Below, piece by piece: positions 34,777 through 44,930 of a DNA stretch of 64,000 nt. Source of the DNA: UBA9662 sp002729415 (GTDB lineage Bacteria > Poribacteria > WGA-4E > UBA9662); NCBI GenBank assembly GCA_002729415.1, contig PBXZ01000005.1, positions 62,001 to 126,000 on the forward strand, written 5' to 3'. How positions within the stretch are numbered: the stretch's first letter is position 1; every line of letters starts with the position of its first letter. Below the pieces are notes generated by a model. It did no database searches. It was not told the DNA's origin and saw only the letters and a program-made list of their open reading frames with translations. A program made the position numbers and the translations under genes.

Positions 34777-36745
34777 GTGGTGTATTACCGTTCAATNGGT
34801 TGATGATAGCGTCAACATCATAGACGCATCCACCCCAAGTTCCTCCACTTACACCTTGTANTGCNGCCCAAAGNCTGGTATCGTCAGGCAGCATAGCATC
34901 TGTTTGNAGATCAGGTCGTGGAGACCTTTCTTGTAAGAGCTTTGTCCCATTTTTAATCCCAAACATTTTATTATCATAACCAACCAGATTAATGCTGCCT
35001 TNAAGTTGGTTNCGGTCGACAATAATTTGGATAATNTCCCCGTCTATTACCTTTCCGATTGGNCCTCCTGCTAAGGCCTCAGGTCCGATGTGACCGATGC
35101 AAGCCCCAGTGGACACGCCTGAAAATCGTGCATCAGTAATTAAGGCGATGTTCTTGCCGTANGGGAGATGCTTTAACGCAGATGTAATCTGGTAAACTTC
35201 CTCCATTCCTGTTCCCATTGGTCCNCGACATACTAGTACCATCACTTCACCTGGNTTGATTTTCCGTTCCTTAATTGCAAGGATNGCCTTTTTTTCGGTA
35301 ACAAAAACGCGTGCGGTTCCAGTCATTCGATAGACACCATCATTNTCAACTANACTNGGATCGATGGCNGTACTTTTAATGATGGATCCNTCAGGNGCNA
35401 GGTTGCCNCGTGGAAAAGTAATGGTACTAGTCAATCCACGCTGTTTGGCTACATCAGGACTCATGATNACGTCGTCTGGGTCNATTCCATCTTTCTNAAA
35501 CAACAANTCCTTCAGCCGCTGGCGGCGTTCCGACNTGAACCACCANTCCAAGTTGTGTGCNAGCGTTTTCCCAGTNGACGTCATTACTTCTTCATCAAGC
35601 ACATTCAATTCNCGTAANCGCAACATTACTTCCGGAACACCNCCNGCTAGGAAAACCTGAATAGTAGGGTGACCAATTGGCCCATTTGGTAGGACGTCAN
35701 CAATACGNGGTACTTGTTGGTTGATTTNAATCCAATCTTCAATTTTTGGNCGATCAAGTTTGGCAGCGTGNGCAATAGCTGGAATGTGAAGCAANAAATT
35801 NGTTGATCCTCCGAAAGCTGCATGTATAATCATAGCGTTTCGAATGGCGGCGTNNGTAATGATGTTACCTGTTTTTGTTCGTTGTTCTTCCAGATGGATT
35901 AGTGCCCGTGCAGATCGAGTTGCCATGTCGGNCCAAATGTGTTGCCCCGAAGGTGCTAATGCCGCATGTGTTAAGGTAATNCCNAGACCTTCTGCCACTA
36001 CTTGCGCCGTTGCNGCNGTTCCTAANAATTGGCANCCTCCTCCTGGACTGGCACAAGCTTTGCATCCCAGATCGGCTGCGTCCTGCAGCGAAATTTCGCC
36101 ATGGGCAAAGCGCGCACCAATCGTTTGTATCTTTCCNGCATCCTCGCCTTCACTNGGTGGTAGNGTTACTCCACCAGGAATGATTAATCCTGGAAGGTCA
36201 GNTACTCCGGCNATGGCAATTAGCATTGCCGGTAAGCCCTTATCNCAGGTAGCTATACCAATAACGCCTCTACGGGTTGGTAATGATCTAATCTGGCGTC
36301 GTAGGACAACTGCTGCATCATTTCTAAAAGCTAGGCTGTCCATCATGCCAGTTGTACCTTGTGTTCGCCCGTCACAAGGATCTGAACAATATGACGAAAA
36401 CGGGATTGCNCCAAGTCTTTTGATTTCAACAGCTGTGGCTTTGACAAGTGAGCCTATTTCCCAATGTCCCGTGTGAAATCCTAGCGCGACAGGACTTCCA
36501 TCTTCTGCGCGCAGACCTCCTTGTGTACTAACAATTAAAAATTGNTTTTGATTTAGCTCCGCAGGATTCCATCCCATTCCAGCATTCTGACTCATAGCAA
36601 AGATGTCACCGCTNGGAGCATTTAGTAACATTTCTTCAGTCAGNGGTAACGAGCCTTTAGGGCCATNAGAGCTCGTTTCTAAGTCGAAGATTTCTGGGTC
36701 ATGACTATCGATAATTTCATCGAAATTTATTTGAGATTTATTCAT
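34769..36745 (-). CDS. yjhG: Xylonate dehydratase, YjhG/YagF type (IlvD/Edd family)
   Basis: A 658-residue dehydratase that closely follows the YjhG/YagF branch of the IlvD/Edd family, which removes water from D-xylonate or related sugar acids, using an iron-sulfur cluster. Hallmarks are the QNAGMGWNPAEL segment (about residue 55), CSDPCDGRTQGTTGM (about 118-132), CDKGLPAML and CKACASPGGGCQ (cluster ligands), HAAFGGSxNxLLHIPAI, LTSTITFPxGN, and the C-terminal GVSTGACIGHIGPEALAG. The length (about 655) and the N-terminal motifs separate it from the shorter IlvD and Edd enzymes. No other xylonate pathway gene is present in the window. The signal-peptide repeat protein starts inside its 3' end. 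Confidence 0.93.
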   Translation of the reverse strand: MNKSQINFDEIIDSHDPEIFDLETSSXGPKGSLXLTEEMLLNAXSGDIFAMSQNAGMGWNPAELNQXQFLIVSTQGGLRAEDGSPVALGFHTGHWEIGSLVKATAVEIKRLXAIPFSSYCSDPCDGRTQGTTGMMDSLAFRNDAAVVLRRQIRSLPTRRGVIGIATXDKGLPAMLIAXAGVXDLPGLIIPGGVXLPXSEGEDXGKIQTIGARFAHGEISLQDAADLGCKACASPGGXCQXLGXXATAQVVAEGXXITLTHAALAPSGQHIWXDMATRSARALIHLEEQRTKTGNIIXXAAIRNAMIIHAAFGGSXNXLLHIPAIXHAAKLDXPKIEDWIXINQQVXRIXDVLPNGPIGHPTIQVFLXXGVPEVMLXLXELNVLDEEVMTXTGKTXAHNLXWWFXSERRQRLKXLLFXKDGXDPDDXIMSPDVAKQRGLTSTITFPXGNXXPXGSIIKSXAIDXSXVXNDGVYRMTGTARVFVTEKKXILAIKERKIXPGEVMVLVCXGPMGTGMEEVYQITSALKHLXYGKNIALITDARFSGVSTGACIGHIGPEALAGXPIGKVIDGXIIQIIVDXNQLXGSINLVGYDNKMFGIKNGTKLLQERSPRPDXQTDAMLPDDTXLWXAXQGVSGGTWGGCVYDVDAIINXLNGNTPHE

Positions 36746-37502
36746 TATCCTATACTTGAATTTAGCGTAAACTTAATAGAACGGAGCAGGAGTTCCCTCT
36801 TTGTTATGATACNGTTAATCATTTAGTTGGAAAACAGGGATATTATACCATTTTATTGTACTTTTATACATTGCCATAACTAATATGTTTGATGGTATCT
36901 ACGATGGGTATTTCCGAAATTAGTCAGATACAATCGATTTATAGAGTTTAGAGTTGTAAGATTGATATTCTGTTACCATGAGGTATTTATCTACGGTTTT
37001 GAAAAGGAATTATACTGGAATTTCGTTTATTTTTCTCTATTGAATGTCGTCTGCTGCAATCGGAAAATTCTCTCCATTGTGCCTTGACCTAGATGGCTAA
37101 GTGGTGTAGAAACTCCGTAATTGGGTTTGGTAACTTTACTCAGAGTTACACTGTTTGATCAAGCGATTTTCCCGAATTAATTTAATCAATAANTTTACGG
37201 GATGGTACGTTTTGCCTCTTGGAGCTAGGTTCCAATTGCTNTTGTAACGGTAATGAGGTTGTCATCTGGTTAGATGGCGATAGCTTTTTCTAATATTAAT
37301 TGGACCNTGNTCCGATCATGTGATTGCGTATTTAGGAAGCTTATAGGTTGGTAAAGTTAATTTGAGTAATGAGAGCAATAGGAAGACGGGGGATCCGAAA
37401 AATGAGATTTATAAATTTAGAGGGCATCGAAATAGATTTAGGGAGCACCGGTTTAATGACTACATATGTAATTCGTAACTGGTTANACAGAGTGTTCTCC
37501 GT
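36746..37502. other. Long gene-poor intergenic region
   Basis: About 757 bases between the dehydratase start and the stop of the TPR gene. I see no convincing reading frame (those present are short or antisense to the adjacent gene), no tRNA cloverleaf, and no clear promoter pair. The stretch is AT-rich, with scattered N. It may hold a small RNA or long leader, but nothing supports that directly. Confidence 0.5.
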
Positions 37503-38393
37503 TTAAAAAAAGAAGTGAATTGACGTAACCATATTTGCCCAAGTCTTTGAATATTGAGTTGATATACTCCATTTTGGCTTGTCTTTTCGTGATGGGATTC
37601 GAGGGAGTCCCAGTACGTTTCGTTTCGAAAGTTGATACCCAATGGTTGCGGCAATTGGGGATAATAGTGATCCGTAGGTAGCGCCATATACTATTTCCTT
37701 TCCTTCGTCTCGGTGATTTTGGCTGGCAACGAGTGCCCCAATGAATGGTGGAATTAGTGCTCCTGCGATAGTATTAACATGAGATCCTCCACCATATCCC
37801 CAAAACTCACCAATCCAATGAATCTGAGAGGAACCTCCCCAAATTAGACCAACNCTAGTACAAATCGGAATTGCCATTTCGTCATTGCGTATTCCTGCCA
37901 GCCTCGTTCCTAGATAAGACAGTGTTCCTACAACAGCACCATTAAAATAGCCACTAAAAGCTTGGAGNGTTATCTCCGACCAACCNTCAATCCGTTTTCT
38001 CCTNTCCTCTTCCATTGGTAATGCCCAGCGAGCGACTTCTAANTTTACTTTTGCCCGAACATGTTTTGGATTGATAGANATCGCTTTTTCAAATGATTCA
38101 ACTGCGTTCAGCATTTGNTCTAGCTCGTAATACGCTTCGCCCATAAAATTGTAAGCATCAGCATGATTTGGGCTTAACTGAACCGTGATTTTGAAAGCTT
38201 GGATAGCTCTTTCAAAATCACGGTTTTTNAGAGACNTTTGCCCTTTTTGGTAGTGACTGNTTGCTTCTTCTCTTTTGTCNGTTCTGTTTTTGTTTTTAGN
38301 TATGGCGNTNANTGGTGCAAANAGAACAAAACAACAGAGGAAACATATNGGACTGATGNGTACATGCAATTTTGTATAGCTCATTTTTACCAC
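37503..38393 (-). CDS. TPR protein with a glycine-rich membrane-like C-terminus
   Basis: A 296-residue protein. An N-terminal hydrophobic segment (about residues 10-28) may be a signal peptide. Two TPR-like units follow (about 50-120; RAIQAFKITVQLSPNHADAYNFMGEAYYEL and AVESFEKAISINPKHVRAKV). Residues 150-275 contain glycine-rich hydrophobic stretches (GAVVGTLSYLGTRLAG, GLIWGGSSQ, GGSHVNTIAGALIPPFIGALVA) that suggest membrane insertion. The gene family is not recognised. N in the first third weaken the start. Confidence 0.65.
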   Translation of the reverse strand: MVKMSYTKLHVXISXICFLCCFVXFAPXXAIXKNKNRXDKREEAXSHYQKGQXSXKNRDFERAIQAFKITVQLSPNHADAYNFMGEAYYELXQMLNAVESFEKAXSINPKHVRAKVXLEVARWALPMEEXRRKRIXGWSEIXLQAFSGYFNGAVVGTLSYLGTRLAGIRNDEMAIPICTXVGLIWGGSSQIHWIGEFWGYGGGSHVNTIAGALIPPFIGALVASQNHRDEGKEIVYGATYGSLLSPIAATIGYQLSKRNVLGLPRIPSRKDKPKWSISTQYSKTWANMVTSIHFFF

Positions 38394-38512
38394 CGTTTCT
38401 ATGGTTCTCAGAACCGAGCGATATGATTGGGAGAGCGATTATACTATATAACAGTTAATAGGAGGGAGNGATGCGTTGTTATGAGTTTTATTAGATAGAA
38501 AAGGAACTTTAT

Positions 38513-39472
38513 TCAGTAATATATTTTTTCAACTATGTAGTTCCTTGGGTTTACTGCTTTNCCATTGACATAAACACCATAGTGAAGATGAGTNCCTGTG
38601 CTTGATCCACTACTTCCGACATAACCAATTACTTCACCTCGTGCNATNTTCTTGCCTTTTTGGATTCCTTTGGCAAATTTCTGTAGATGACCGTAGATGG
38701 TTTCCATTTGTGTTACTGGGTGTTTAATTCGGATTGTATTTCCTAGACCGGATCGGCTTCTTTGTACTTTAGTGATGACACCATGTGCCGCAGAAATGAC
38801 TGGAGTACCAAGTCGTGTTGCAACATCCAACCCACTGTGAAAGTGTCGACTCTTGGTGATTGGATGGATACGGTAACCAAAACCGGAAGAATACCAGTAA
38901 GATTTTCTAGTCGAACTCGACAAACGAAGCGGTAAAACAAATGGCATTTGTTCCAATTCGCTAAGACTTCCTAGGACAGCGTCGTATACTATTCTGACTT
39001 CGGCTTTTAATTCGGGGATGACCTCAGGTGTTTCTGAGATAGGCGGAGGTGTACTAGAGCCCGGAGTTACGTTTTGAGAATCTGCATCTAATGCGTCGGG
39101 AGCTGAGCTAAACGGATCTTGATTTGCTTGTCCGGTTTCGATGATGCTACTGCCTCCTTGGCCCAGAACTCCTGTATTTTCAAGACCTAATACATGTTTA
39201 ACCGTCTTTACCATGCCACGAACTTCATCCCATTTTGTTTCGTGAAATCTAATCTGCATTNCTTGGTCTTGGATTTTGTTGCTCAACTTTTCAATCGTTA
39301 ACACTTGGTTTTTCTTTTCTTGATTGGATGATGTAAGTCTTGATGCTGCATTTATCGTAAGATAGATGGATGTNCCTAGCATAACCAAAATCAGGAAGCC
39401 AATGGNGCAGAAGAATATCAACATTTCGCGACTAACTGAATGCTGACGCACAGGGCCGCCGGAAGACGACAT
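38513..39472 (-). CDS. M23-family (LytM) peptidoglycan endopeptidase
   Basis: A protein of about 319 residues when started at the ATG at 39472; the frame extends to 39616 but the extra 48 residues lack a leader-like character. One N-terminal transmembrane helix (about residues 18-40) is followed by a coiled-coil-like segment (NQEKKNQVLTIEKLSNKIQDQ). The LytM domain near the C-terminus shows the zinc ligands HFHSGLDVA and HLHYG, with the SGFGYRIHPI and YGHLQKF motifs. It is probably an envelope-anchored hydrolase or amidase activator, since the active-site set is complete. The linker (about 120-200) is rich in Ser, Pro and Gly. It is alone on this strand. Confidence 0.9.
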   Translation of the reverse strand: MSSSGGPVRQHSVSREMLIFFCXIGFLILVMLXTSIYLTINAASRLTSSNQEKKNQVLTIEKLSNKIQDQXMQIRFHETKWDEVRGMVKTVKHVLGLENTGVLGQGGSSIIETGQANQDPFSSAPDALDADSQNVTPGSSTPPPISETPEVIPELKAEVRIVYDAVLGSLSELEQMPFVLPLRLSSSTRKSYWYSSGFGYRIHPITKSRHFHSGLDVATRLGTPVISAAHGVITKVQRSRSGLGNTIRIKHPVTQMETIYGHLQKFAKGIQKGKXXARGEVIGYVGSSGSSTXTHLHYGVYVNXKAVNPRNYIVEKIYY

Positions 39473-40098
39473 AACCACAANTGTGTAGGAATCTTTCAAA
39501 ATACCCGCTCCAAGATGTATGAACCTCAGCGAAATTGTGTTTCGACAGCAGAGTAGGAAAAACCTTACAGATACCCGACTAAACCGAAGTATAGCATAAA
39601 CGCTAATGCGTTGCAAAGGTTTTGTGAGTAAGCCAAGAGCTGTTCTTTAGCTGTATTATAATCAAACATTTTGCCTGCTAAAACGACCTTCAGTCATTTT
39701 TTCTCATGACTAAGGGTATATTTAAAATATATTATGTTTTTGATGTTGTGCTTCTAACGAATTGGATGCAATAAATTAGGATTTTATTGTGTTTTAATAT
39801 TTAGTTTTTCTAATATTGTCTATTGTCTTTTAACAAGATTTAGGATTAGGGTTGTTTAATTGTGTTTGGTGTAATCTTTCGTTGTAACTCTTTGGGATGA
39901 AGGTTTTGGCCGTATTCGATTTTCGTTTCGCCTTGATTTTAAAGTTAGATATTTGCTAAACTGATGATACTATTTTGATGAATAGGTATGAGTCAATGAT
40001 ATGGTAAATGTCTGTGCAACATGCAGCTCAATGGTTGGCTTCTTCGATCAGGAATTATTATTTCAATATTTTGAAGACTTAGGAAACTAAAATCGAGT
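39473..40098. other. Gene-poor divergent intergenic region
   Basis: About 626 bases between the divergent M23 and Gfo/Idh/MocA genes. It is AT-rich and has no convincing frame or RNA structure. It must hold both promoters, but I could not choose between several AT-rich candidates. Confidence 0.45.
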
Positions 40099-41124
40099 AT
40101 GTCTAAATACAAAGTTGGAATTGTAGGTTGTGGCGGTATCGCCCACTTTCACGGCAATAATTATAATCGATTTGATGAATTTGAAATTGTCTCAGTGGCG
40201 GATATTAATCAGGGGTCGGTAGATCAATATGCGGAAGAGTTCTCTGTTTCTGGCAAATATACGAATTATCTGAACATGTTTGAGGAGGAAGATCTTGATG
40301 TTGTCAGTGTGTGTACTTGGCAGGGAACGCATGCGGAAATCACCATTGCAGCTGCTGGCAGTGGAGTGAAAGGGATTCTGTGTGAAAAACCGATGGCTAT
40401 CAACTTAGGCGAAGCTGAGTCAATGATTGATGCTTGTGACCACAATGGCGTCAAATTGGTGGTTGGGCATCAGCGCAGATTTGAGGCTATATATACTGAG
40501 GCGCAGAAGCTCATTGCAGATGGTATTGTCGGCCAACCAATTACTGTTACCCGCCGTGTTGGGAGCGGTTTATTAAATTGGGGAACACATGTGATAGATT
40601 TAACACGGCAAATTCTTGGGGATCCGGAAACTAAGTGGGTGATTGGGCAGGTTGAGCGCAAAACTGATCGCTATGAGCGTCGTTGTGCGATTGAGGACCT
40701 TTGTGCTGGTATCATCTGCTTTGAAAATGATACCCGTTTAATACTCGAAATCGATATGCCTCCACCGCACATAAACAATATTTTTGTGCATGGTAGTGAT
40801 GGAATTCTAACTTCAGAAGACGGAAAACTCAAGGTTCTTAGAGGGAAAGAGGGATGGCAGACAATCAATCCTGTTGCAGACGGTGAAGATCAATGGTCAG
40901 AGTTTCTGGCTTGGCTTGATGGGCGTATTAACACTCATCGTTGTAGTGGGGAACAGGCATGCTATACTATCGAAATCATGATGGCAATATATGAGTCAGT
41001 TCGAACTAAAGGGCTTGTTGAGATGCCTCTAAAAACCAAAGAGTCACCGCTCATTATGATGATTTCGGATGGAACATTACCAGTTGAAAGAGCAGGTAAA
41101 TACGACATTCGAGTGCCTTTTTAA
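40099..41124 (+). CDS. Gfo/Idh/MocA-family NAD(P)-dependent oxidoreductase
   Basis: A 341-residue protein with a Rossmann GCGGIAHFH motif (about residues 10-18) and the family's EKPMAINLGEAE (about 97-108), in which the lysine is the usual catalytic one. The C-terminal alpha/beta domain follows (about 130-330). Such enzymes act on sugars, inositols and similar polyols. The segment GSGLLNWGTHVIDLTRQILG matches the family's HxxDxxxxxxG element. The next gene starts 33 bases downstream and may be cotranscribed. The substrate is unknown. Confidence 0.92.
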   Translation: MSKYKVGIVGCGGIAHFHGNNYNRFDEFEIVSVADINQGSVDQYAEEFSVSGKYTNYLNMFEEEDLDVVSVCTWQGTHAEITIAAAGSGVKGILCEKPMAINLGEAESMIDACDHNGVKLVVGHQRRFEAIYTEAQKLIADGIVGQPITVTRRVGSGLLNWGTHVIDLTRQILGDPETKWVIGQVERKTDRYERRCAIEDLCAGIICFENDTRLILEIDMPPPHINNIFVHGSDGILTSEDGKLKVLRGKEGWQTINPVADGEDQWSEFLAWLDGRINTHRCSGEQACYTIEIMMAIYESVRTKGLVEMPLKTKESPLIMMISDGTLPVERAGKYDIRVPF

Positions 41125-41157
41125 GGTGGAAATTAATAGATCGGTGGTTGTTAACAA

Positions 41158-43497
41158 GTGGGAAAAAGAATAATAGAAGCTGATACAGATAAGTCTGTAT
41201 CTCCAATCGAAATCATACAAATATGTCTTGGCTCTTACCTATTAAGAGTTGCAGAAGCGGATGTTGCTTGGGTTTTTAATCCCTGGCCTGACATTAGCAA
41301 ATACCTCATTCATCAACAGCTTGATTTTAATGGGGTTGTCTATCCAGACTTGCGTGTGCAAAATGGGGTTAGCTGTAACCTGATAGAGTTTCCTCTTCTC
41401 CATGCCATGTTTGTCCAAGGAATGATTTTTCGTGGTGAAAAGCCAACCTTGGTTGGTACTGAAAAACAAATTCGTCTTGGTAAGGAAAGTTTTAAGCGTG
41501 GTCTGTACGGTTTTTATGATGTTGCTGAGATGGAGAATTGCGATTTGTCTCAAACCGAGATGGAAAATTTGATGCGGGAAATTGAGAGTCTGGCCGTGGG
41601 TGGCATCAAAGAAATGGATGAGTTGATGGGTTTTGTGTCCCTTGTTCCTTTGGAAGAAGCCCCAACGTCTAAAACAGCAACAAATTATAATGGTGTACGA
41701 ATTTGGAAAGAAGCTGTTAACGTATATGGTGTTGAGTATAAAGGGGAATCGGCTAAGATTGATTGTAACTTAGTTTCAGGGGAAAGTTATATTCCTCCGC
41801 TTGATATTGATACCAAGAATATACCATTTGCATCTTTCCAGATTATTGACACTGGGGAGGAAGATGGGTTTTCGCCAAAGAGTTGTTTGCATACTATCAT
41901 CCAATGGCGTGACAAAGTGATTTGTATAGACTTGCCGATGAATTCCTCATACCTCTTGGATAAAGTAAGTCTATCGAAAAATGAGATAGACGCGGTCATC
42001 TTTACACATAACCATGATGATCATATAGGTGACATATCCATTTTGCTCCAGATGGATAAAAAAGTTACAGTCCTCTGTCCTAAGATTATCTGGAAGTCAA
42101 TCCTATTGAAAGCATCAAATATGCTTGATATGAACATTGAGGATCTAAGCGCCTATTTCGATTATCGTCCCATTCTATATGGTGAAGAATATGATTATGT
42201 GGGACTGCGCATTTTAGCGCATCCATCGCTTCATCCAGTGCCATGTGCTATTTATCGTATTCGTGGGATTGTGGATCAAGAATGGAAAGTGTATGGTCAC
42301 ATGAGTGATATTCTGAACTTTACAAGGTGTGAGAAGCTGCTTGAAAGCGGAAGTATCACGCAGGAACGTTATCAGGCATATCGTGACTTTGTTCTTGATT
42401 CTGTACAAGTAAAGAAAATTGATGTTGGTGCTAGGACTGGGACAGAAGAAGTTTCCGTTCACGGGGCTTGGCGAGATTTTTTGGATGATACTTCAGAGCA
42501 TATTGTACTTGCTCACATCAATCGAGAGCATTTGGAGGAAGAGGCTACAGTTCTTGTTGGACAGGTTGCCTTCGCGGGGTCAGCTAGGAATCTGAGTGGC
42601 AGCCAGGTAAGTAACCAATACGCAACTCATGATATATATCGTCAACGAGCGATCAGTTTTCTTCGTGATTATATGTCCAATTTGCTTGAGGATAGTTTTT
42701 TTTCCGATTCAATTCGGGTGGAGCAATTGCAGGCGTACATCGGCATTTTGGCTGATAATGAAATTCGACTGATTCAACCCCAAACCCCATTCCTAAAAAA
42801 GGATGAAAAATCTGATTTTGTTTGTATGTTAGTCAGTGGTTCGGCTAGTGTCTGGACAGGGGAGAACGGTAGTTTAAGTCAAGTAACTGTAGTTGGGGCT
42901 GGCGATCTTATCGGTGATATTGGTGCGCTTGAGTTCAAACCTAGGAATGCTAACGTGAGGTCCGAAAACTATGTTCATGTGCTTCAAATCCCTGCCGCTC
43001 TTTTTCGTGAGGTAGCTATTCTGTTTGGGATCTATAAACCAAATGGGGGTGGGATATTACAACGAATATGGAAGAATCGGCCAATTATTCAGGCGTCAAC
43101 AATTTTTGGACAAAACGTTCCATTTCGTCTGCAGAATAAAGTCGCGCAGTATGCAACTGAAGTTCCCTTAGATGCAGGCGAGCGTTTTTTCCCAGATAAT
43201 AATGGTATGGAATCGATCTATCTGGGGAAATCTCCAGAGCACTTTTCTATTAGGTTCAAAGATCGCGAGGTGTCTGATATCATCGAACCAATCTTTGGTG
43301 AGAATAATTTGCTTTCTCATGAAGTTATGGAATACCAAGTTGTGGCAGCCCAAAGAACAACCGTTCTGAAAATTGAATTAGGATCTAACTTAGACTGGAT
43401 AATGGACGTGCCTTTGTTTAGATTACGTCTTACAGAGTTAGCTGGTCGTCGTGAAATTGAGTTGGAACGCGCCGCACGACCTAGAAAAAGTGGTTAA
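41158..43497 (+). CDS. Metallo-beta-lactamase-fold hydrolase fused to a cyclic-nucleotide-binding domain
   Basis: A 779-residue protein. An N-terminal region of about 200 residues has no recognised domain. An MBL domain follows, with the metal ligands H284-N-H286-D-D288-H289 (FTHNHDDHIGD) and further histidines (LAHPSLHPVP near 357-366, and LAHIN near 450). After a linker comes a cNMP-binding-type domain (about residues 540-630; SDFVCMLVSGSASVWTGENG, GAGDLIGDIGALEF). The start is GTG at 41158. The combination of hydrolase and ligand sensor on one chain suggests an enzyme gated by a nucleotide signal. It converges on argG, with a four-base overlap of the stops. Confidence 0.8.
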   Translation: MGKRIIEADTDKSVSPIEIIQICLGSYLLRVAEADVAWVFNPWPDISKYLIHQQLDFNGVVYPDLRVQNGVSCNLIEFPLLHAMFVQGMIFRGEKPTLVGTEKQIRLGKESFKRGLYGFYDVAEMENCDLSQTEMENLMREIESLAVGGIKEMDELMGFVSLVPLEEAPTSKTATNYNGVRIWKEAVNVYGVEYKGESAKIDCNLVSGESYIPPLDIDTKNIPFASFQIIDTGEEDGFSPKSCLHTIIQWRDKVICIDLPMNSSYLLDKVSLSKNEIDAVIFTHNHDDHIGDISILLQMDKKVTVLCPKIIWKSILLKASNMLDMNIEDLSAYFDYRPILYGEEYDYVGLRILAHPSLHPVPCAIYRIRGIVDQEWKVYGHMSDILNFTRCEKLLESGSITQERYQAYRDFVLDSVQVKKIDVGARTGTEEVSVHGAWRDFLDDTSEHIVLAHINREHLEEEATVLVGQVAFAGSARNLSGSQVSNQYATHDIYRQRAISFLRDYMSNLLEDSFFSDSIRVEQLQAYIGILADNEIRLIQPQTPFLKKDEKSDFVCMLVSGSASVWTGENGSLSQVTVVGAGDLIGDIGALEFKPRNANVRSENYVHVLQIPAALFREVAILFGIYKPNGGGILQRIWKNRPIIQASTIFGQNVPFRLQNKVAQYATEVPLDAGERFFPDNNGMESIYLGKSPEHFSIRFKDREVSDIIEPIFGENNLLSHEVMEYQVVAAQRTTVLKIELGSNLDWIMDVPLFRLRLTELAGRREIELERAARPRKSG

Positions 43498-44753
43498 TCA
43501 GTAGCTTTTTCAGCATTTGCTCTAGTTTGTCCTTCTACTGATAGTGCACGTGCACCGACGCCAAGTATGGCAAGAAACCCTTCAGAATCAACGTGATTGA
43601 AATCTCCAATTGCTTCCATTGAGGCGGTTTCCTCCGAATAAAGCGAGTGTGGGCTTCCTGTAGCTGAATGGAATGTAATGTTGCCTTTATATAGCGAGAC
43701 AGTGATTTTTCCAGATGCTAGTTTTGTAAACGGTTTGATTGATCCTAGTAGTGATTGCGTCACTGGGGCGAACCAATAGCCTTCATAAACCTGTTCTGCG
43801 ATTTGCATTGATACCTGATCAAAGACACGCCTTGCTCGCCGATCGAGTATTAGTTGTAACAGATATTCGTAACATTTGCCAATCAACTCCATTCCAGGTG
43901 ATTCGTATACACCTCGACTTTTTATGCCGACAAAGCGATTCTCTACTACATGGGTTCCAATTCCTACTGCGTTGCGTCCTCCAATGCGATTTGCCTGGTC
44001 TATAGCAGCCAGTGGTGTTACTGGGCTACCATTAACTGCTGTGGGGATCCCCTGTTCAAAAGAAATGGTAAAATATTCAACTTGATCAGGAGCATCCTTT
44101 GGATGACATCCCATCCCCGGGGTAATAAAATCTGCAGGCGTTTTGAGCGATTCTAATCGACCTGCTTCGTGTGTCAGCCCAAGTAAATTAGCGTCAGTTG
44201 AATAAGGCTTTTCGTGTGTGGCGGTTATCGGCAGGTCATTCTGTTGACAGAAGTTGATCATTTCTTTGCGGCCGCCGAAGCGATCAAGAAATTTTTGATC
44301 GCGCCATGGTGCATATATCTGAATGTTTGGGTTCAGCATATTCGTGGCTAGTTGAAAGCGTACCTGATCGTTACCTCGTCCGGTTGAACCATGGGATAGA
44401 ATGTTAATTTGACGTTTTCGAAGTTCAGGCAAAATTGCTTGAACTGTTATGTGCCGGGCTATTCCAGTTGTGTTCCAGTATCCACCTTCGTATTTTGATT
44501 GTGCTTGGATTAGTTTGAGTCCTGCTTCAGCAAGTGCATCTTTAGCATCGACAATAATTGCTTCGTCTGCGCCTGATGCAAGCATTCGGTGGCGAACATC
44601 GTTGATATTCTTCTCATCAGGTTGGGCTAAGTCGGCGCTGAAACAAACAACTTTGACGTCATGATTGACTAACCATCGCGTCATCGTGCAACTATCAAGC
44701 CCACCTGAAACGGCAGCACCAATTGTCTTCCCCTTCAGTTGATCAACGTTCAA
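43494..44753 (-). CDS. argG: Argininosuccinate synthase
   Basis: A 419-residue enzyme that joins citrulline and aspartate with ATP in arginine synthesis. The ATP pyrophosphatase P-loop is at residues 14-21 (AVSGGLDS), followed by CFSADLAQPDEKNINDVRHRML, GGYWNTTGIARHITVQAIL, HGSTGRGNDQVRF (about 121-133) and IYAPWRDQKF. These are the signatures of the ArgG group in which E. coli's enzyme falls. It is a lone arginine gene in this window. The 3' end overlaps that of the MBL/cNMP gene. Confidence 0.96.
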   Translation of the reverse strand: MNVDQLKGKTIGAAVSGGLDSCTMTRWLVNHDVKVVCFSADLAQPDEKNINDVRHRMLASGADEAIIVDAKDALAEAGLKLIQAQSKYEGGYWNTTGIARHITVQAILPELRKRQINILSHGSTGRGNDQVRFQLATNMLNPNIQIYAPWRDQKFLDRFGGRKEMINFCQQNDLPITATHEKPYSTDANLLGLTHEAGRLESLKTPADFITPGMGCHPKDAPDQVEYFTISFEQGIPTAVNGSPVTPLAAIDQANRIGGRNAVGIGTHVVENRFVGIKSRGVYESPGMELIGKCYEYLLQLILDRRARRVFDQVSMQIAEQVYEGYWFAPVTQSLLGSIKPFTKLASGKITVSLYKGNITFHSATGSPHSLYSEETASMEAIGDFNHVDSEGFLAILGVGARALSVEGQTRANAEKATD

Positions 44754-44930
44754 AGTGACTATTCCTTTTCCGACGGATTAAAGATCATGGGTTTTTTGGC
44801 GATCATAAGCTTAGTTATGGTTTCCTGTTGATAGTAAAATAACTATTCCCGAATGATATGCGACGATAGCCGATTTTATCGCTAATATTTAGACTTGTCA
44901 AGAGGAAACAAGTCCAAGGTTCTTTAATGC

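Noticed and set aside
36900..37200. A tRNA-like stretch in the long gap
   Set aside because: No TTC-loop consensus (GGTTCGAATCC type) with matching acceptor stem could be found.
37460..37687. A short minus-strand frame at the end of the TPR gene
   Set aside because: It lies in a different frame within the 3' end of the TPR protein gene and has no features of its own.
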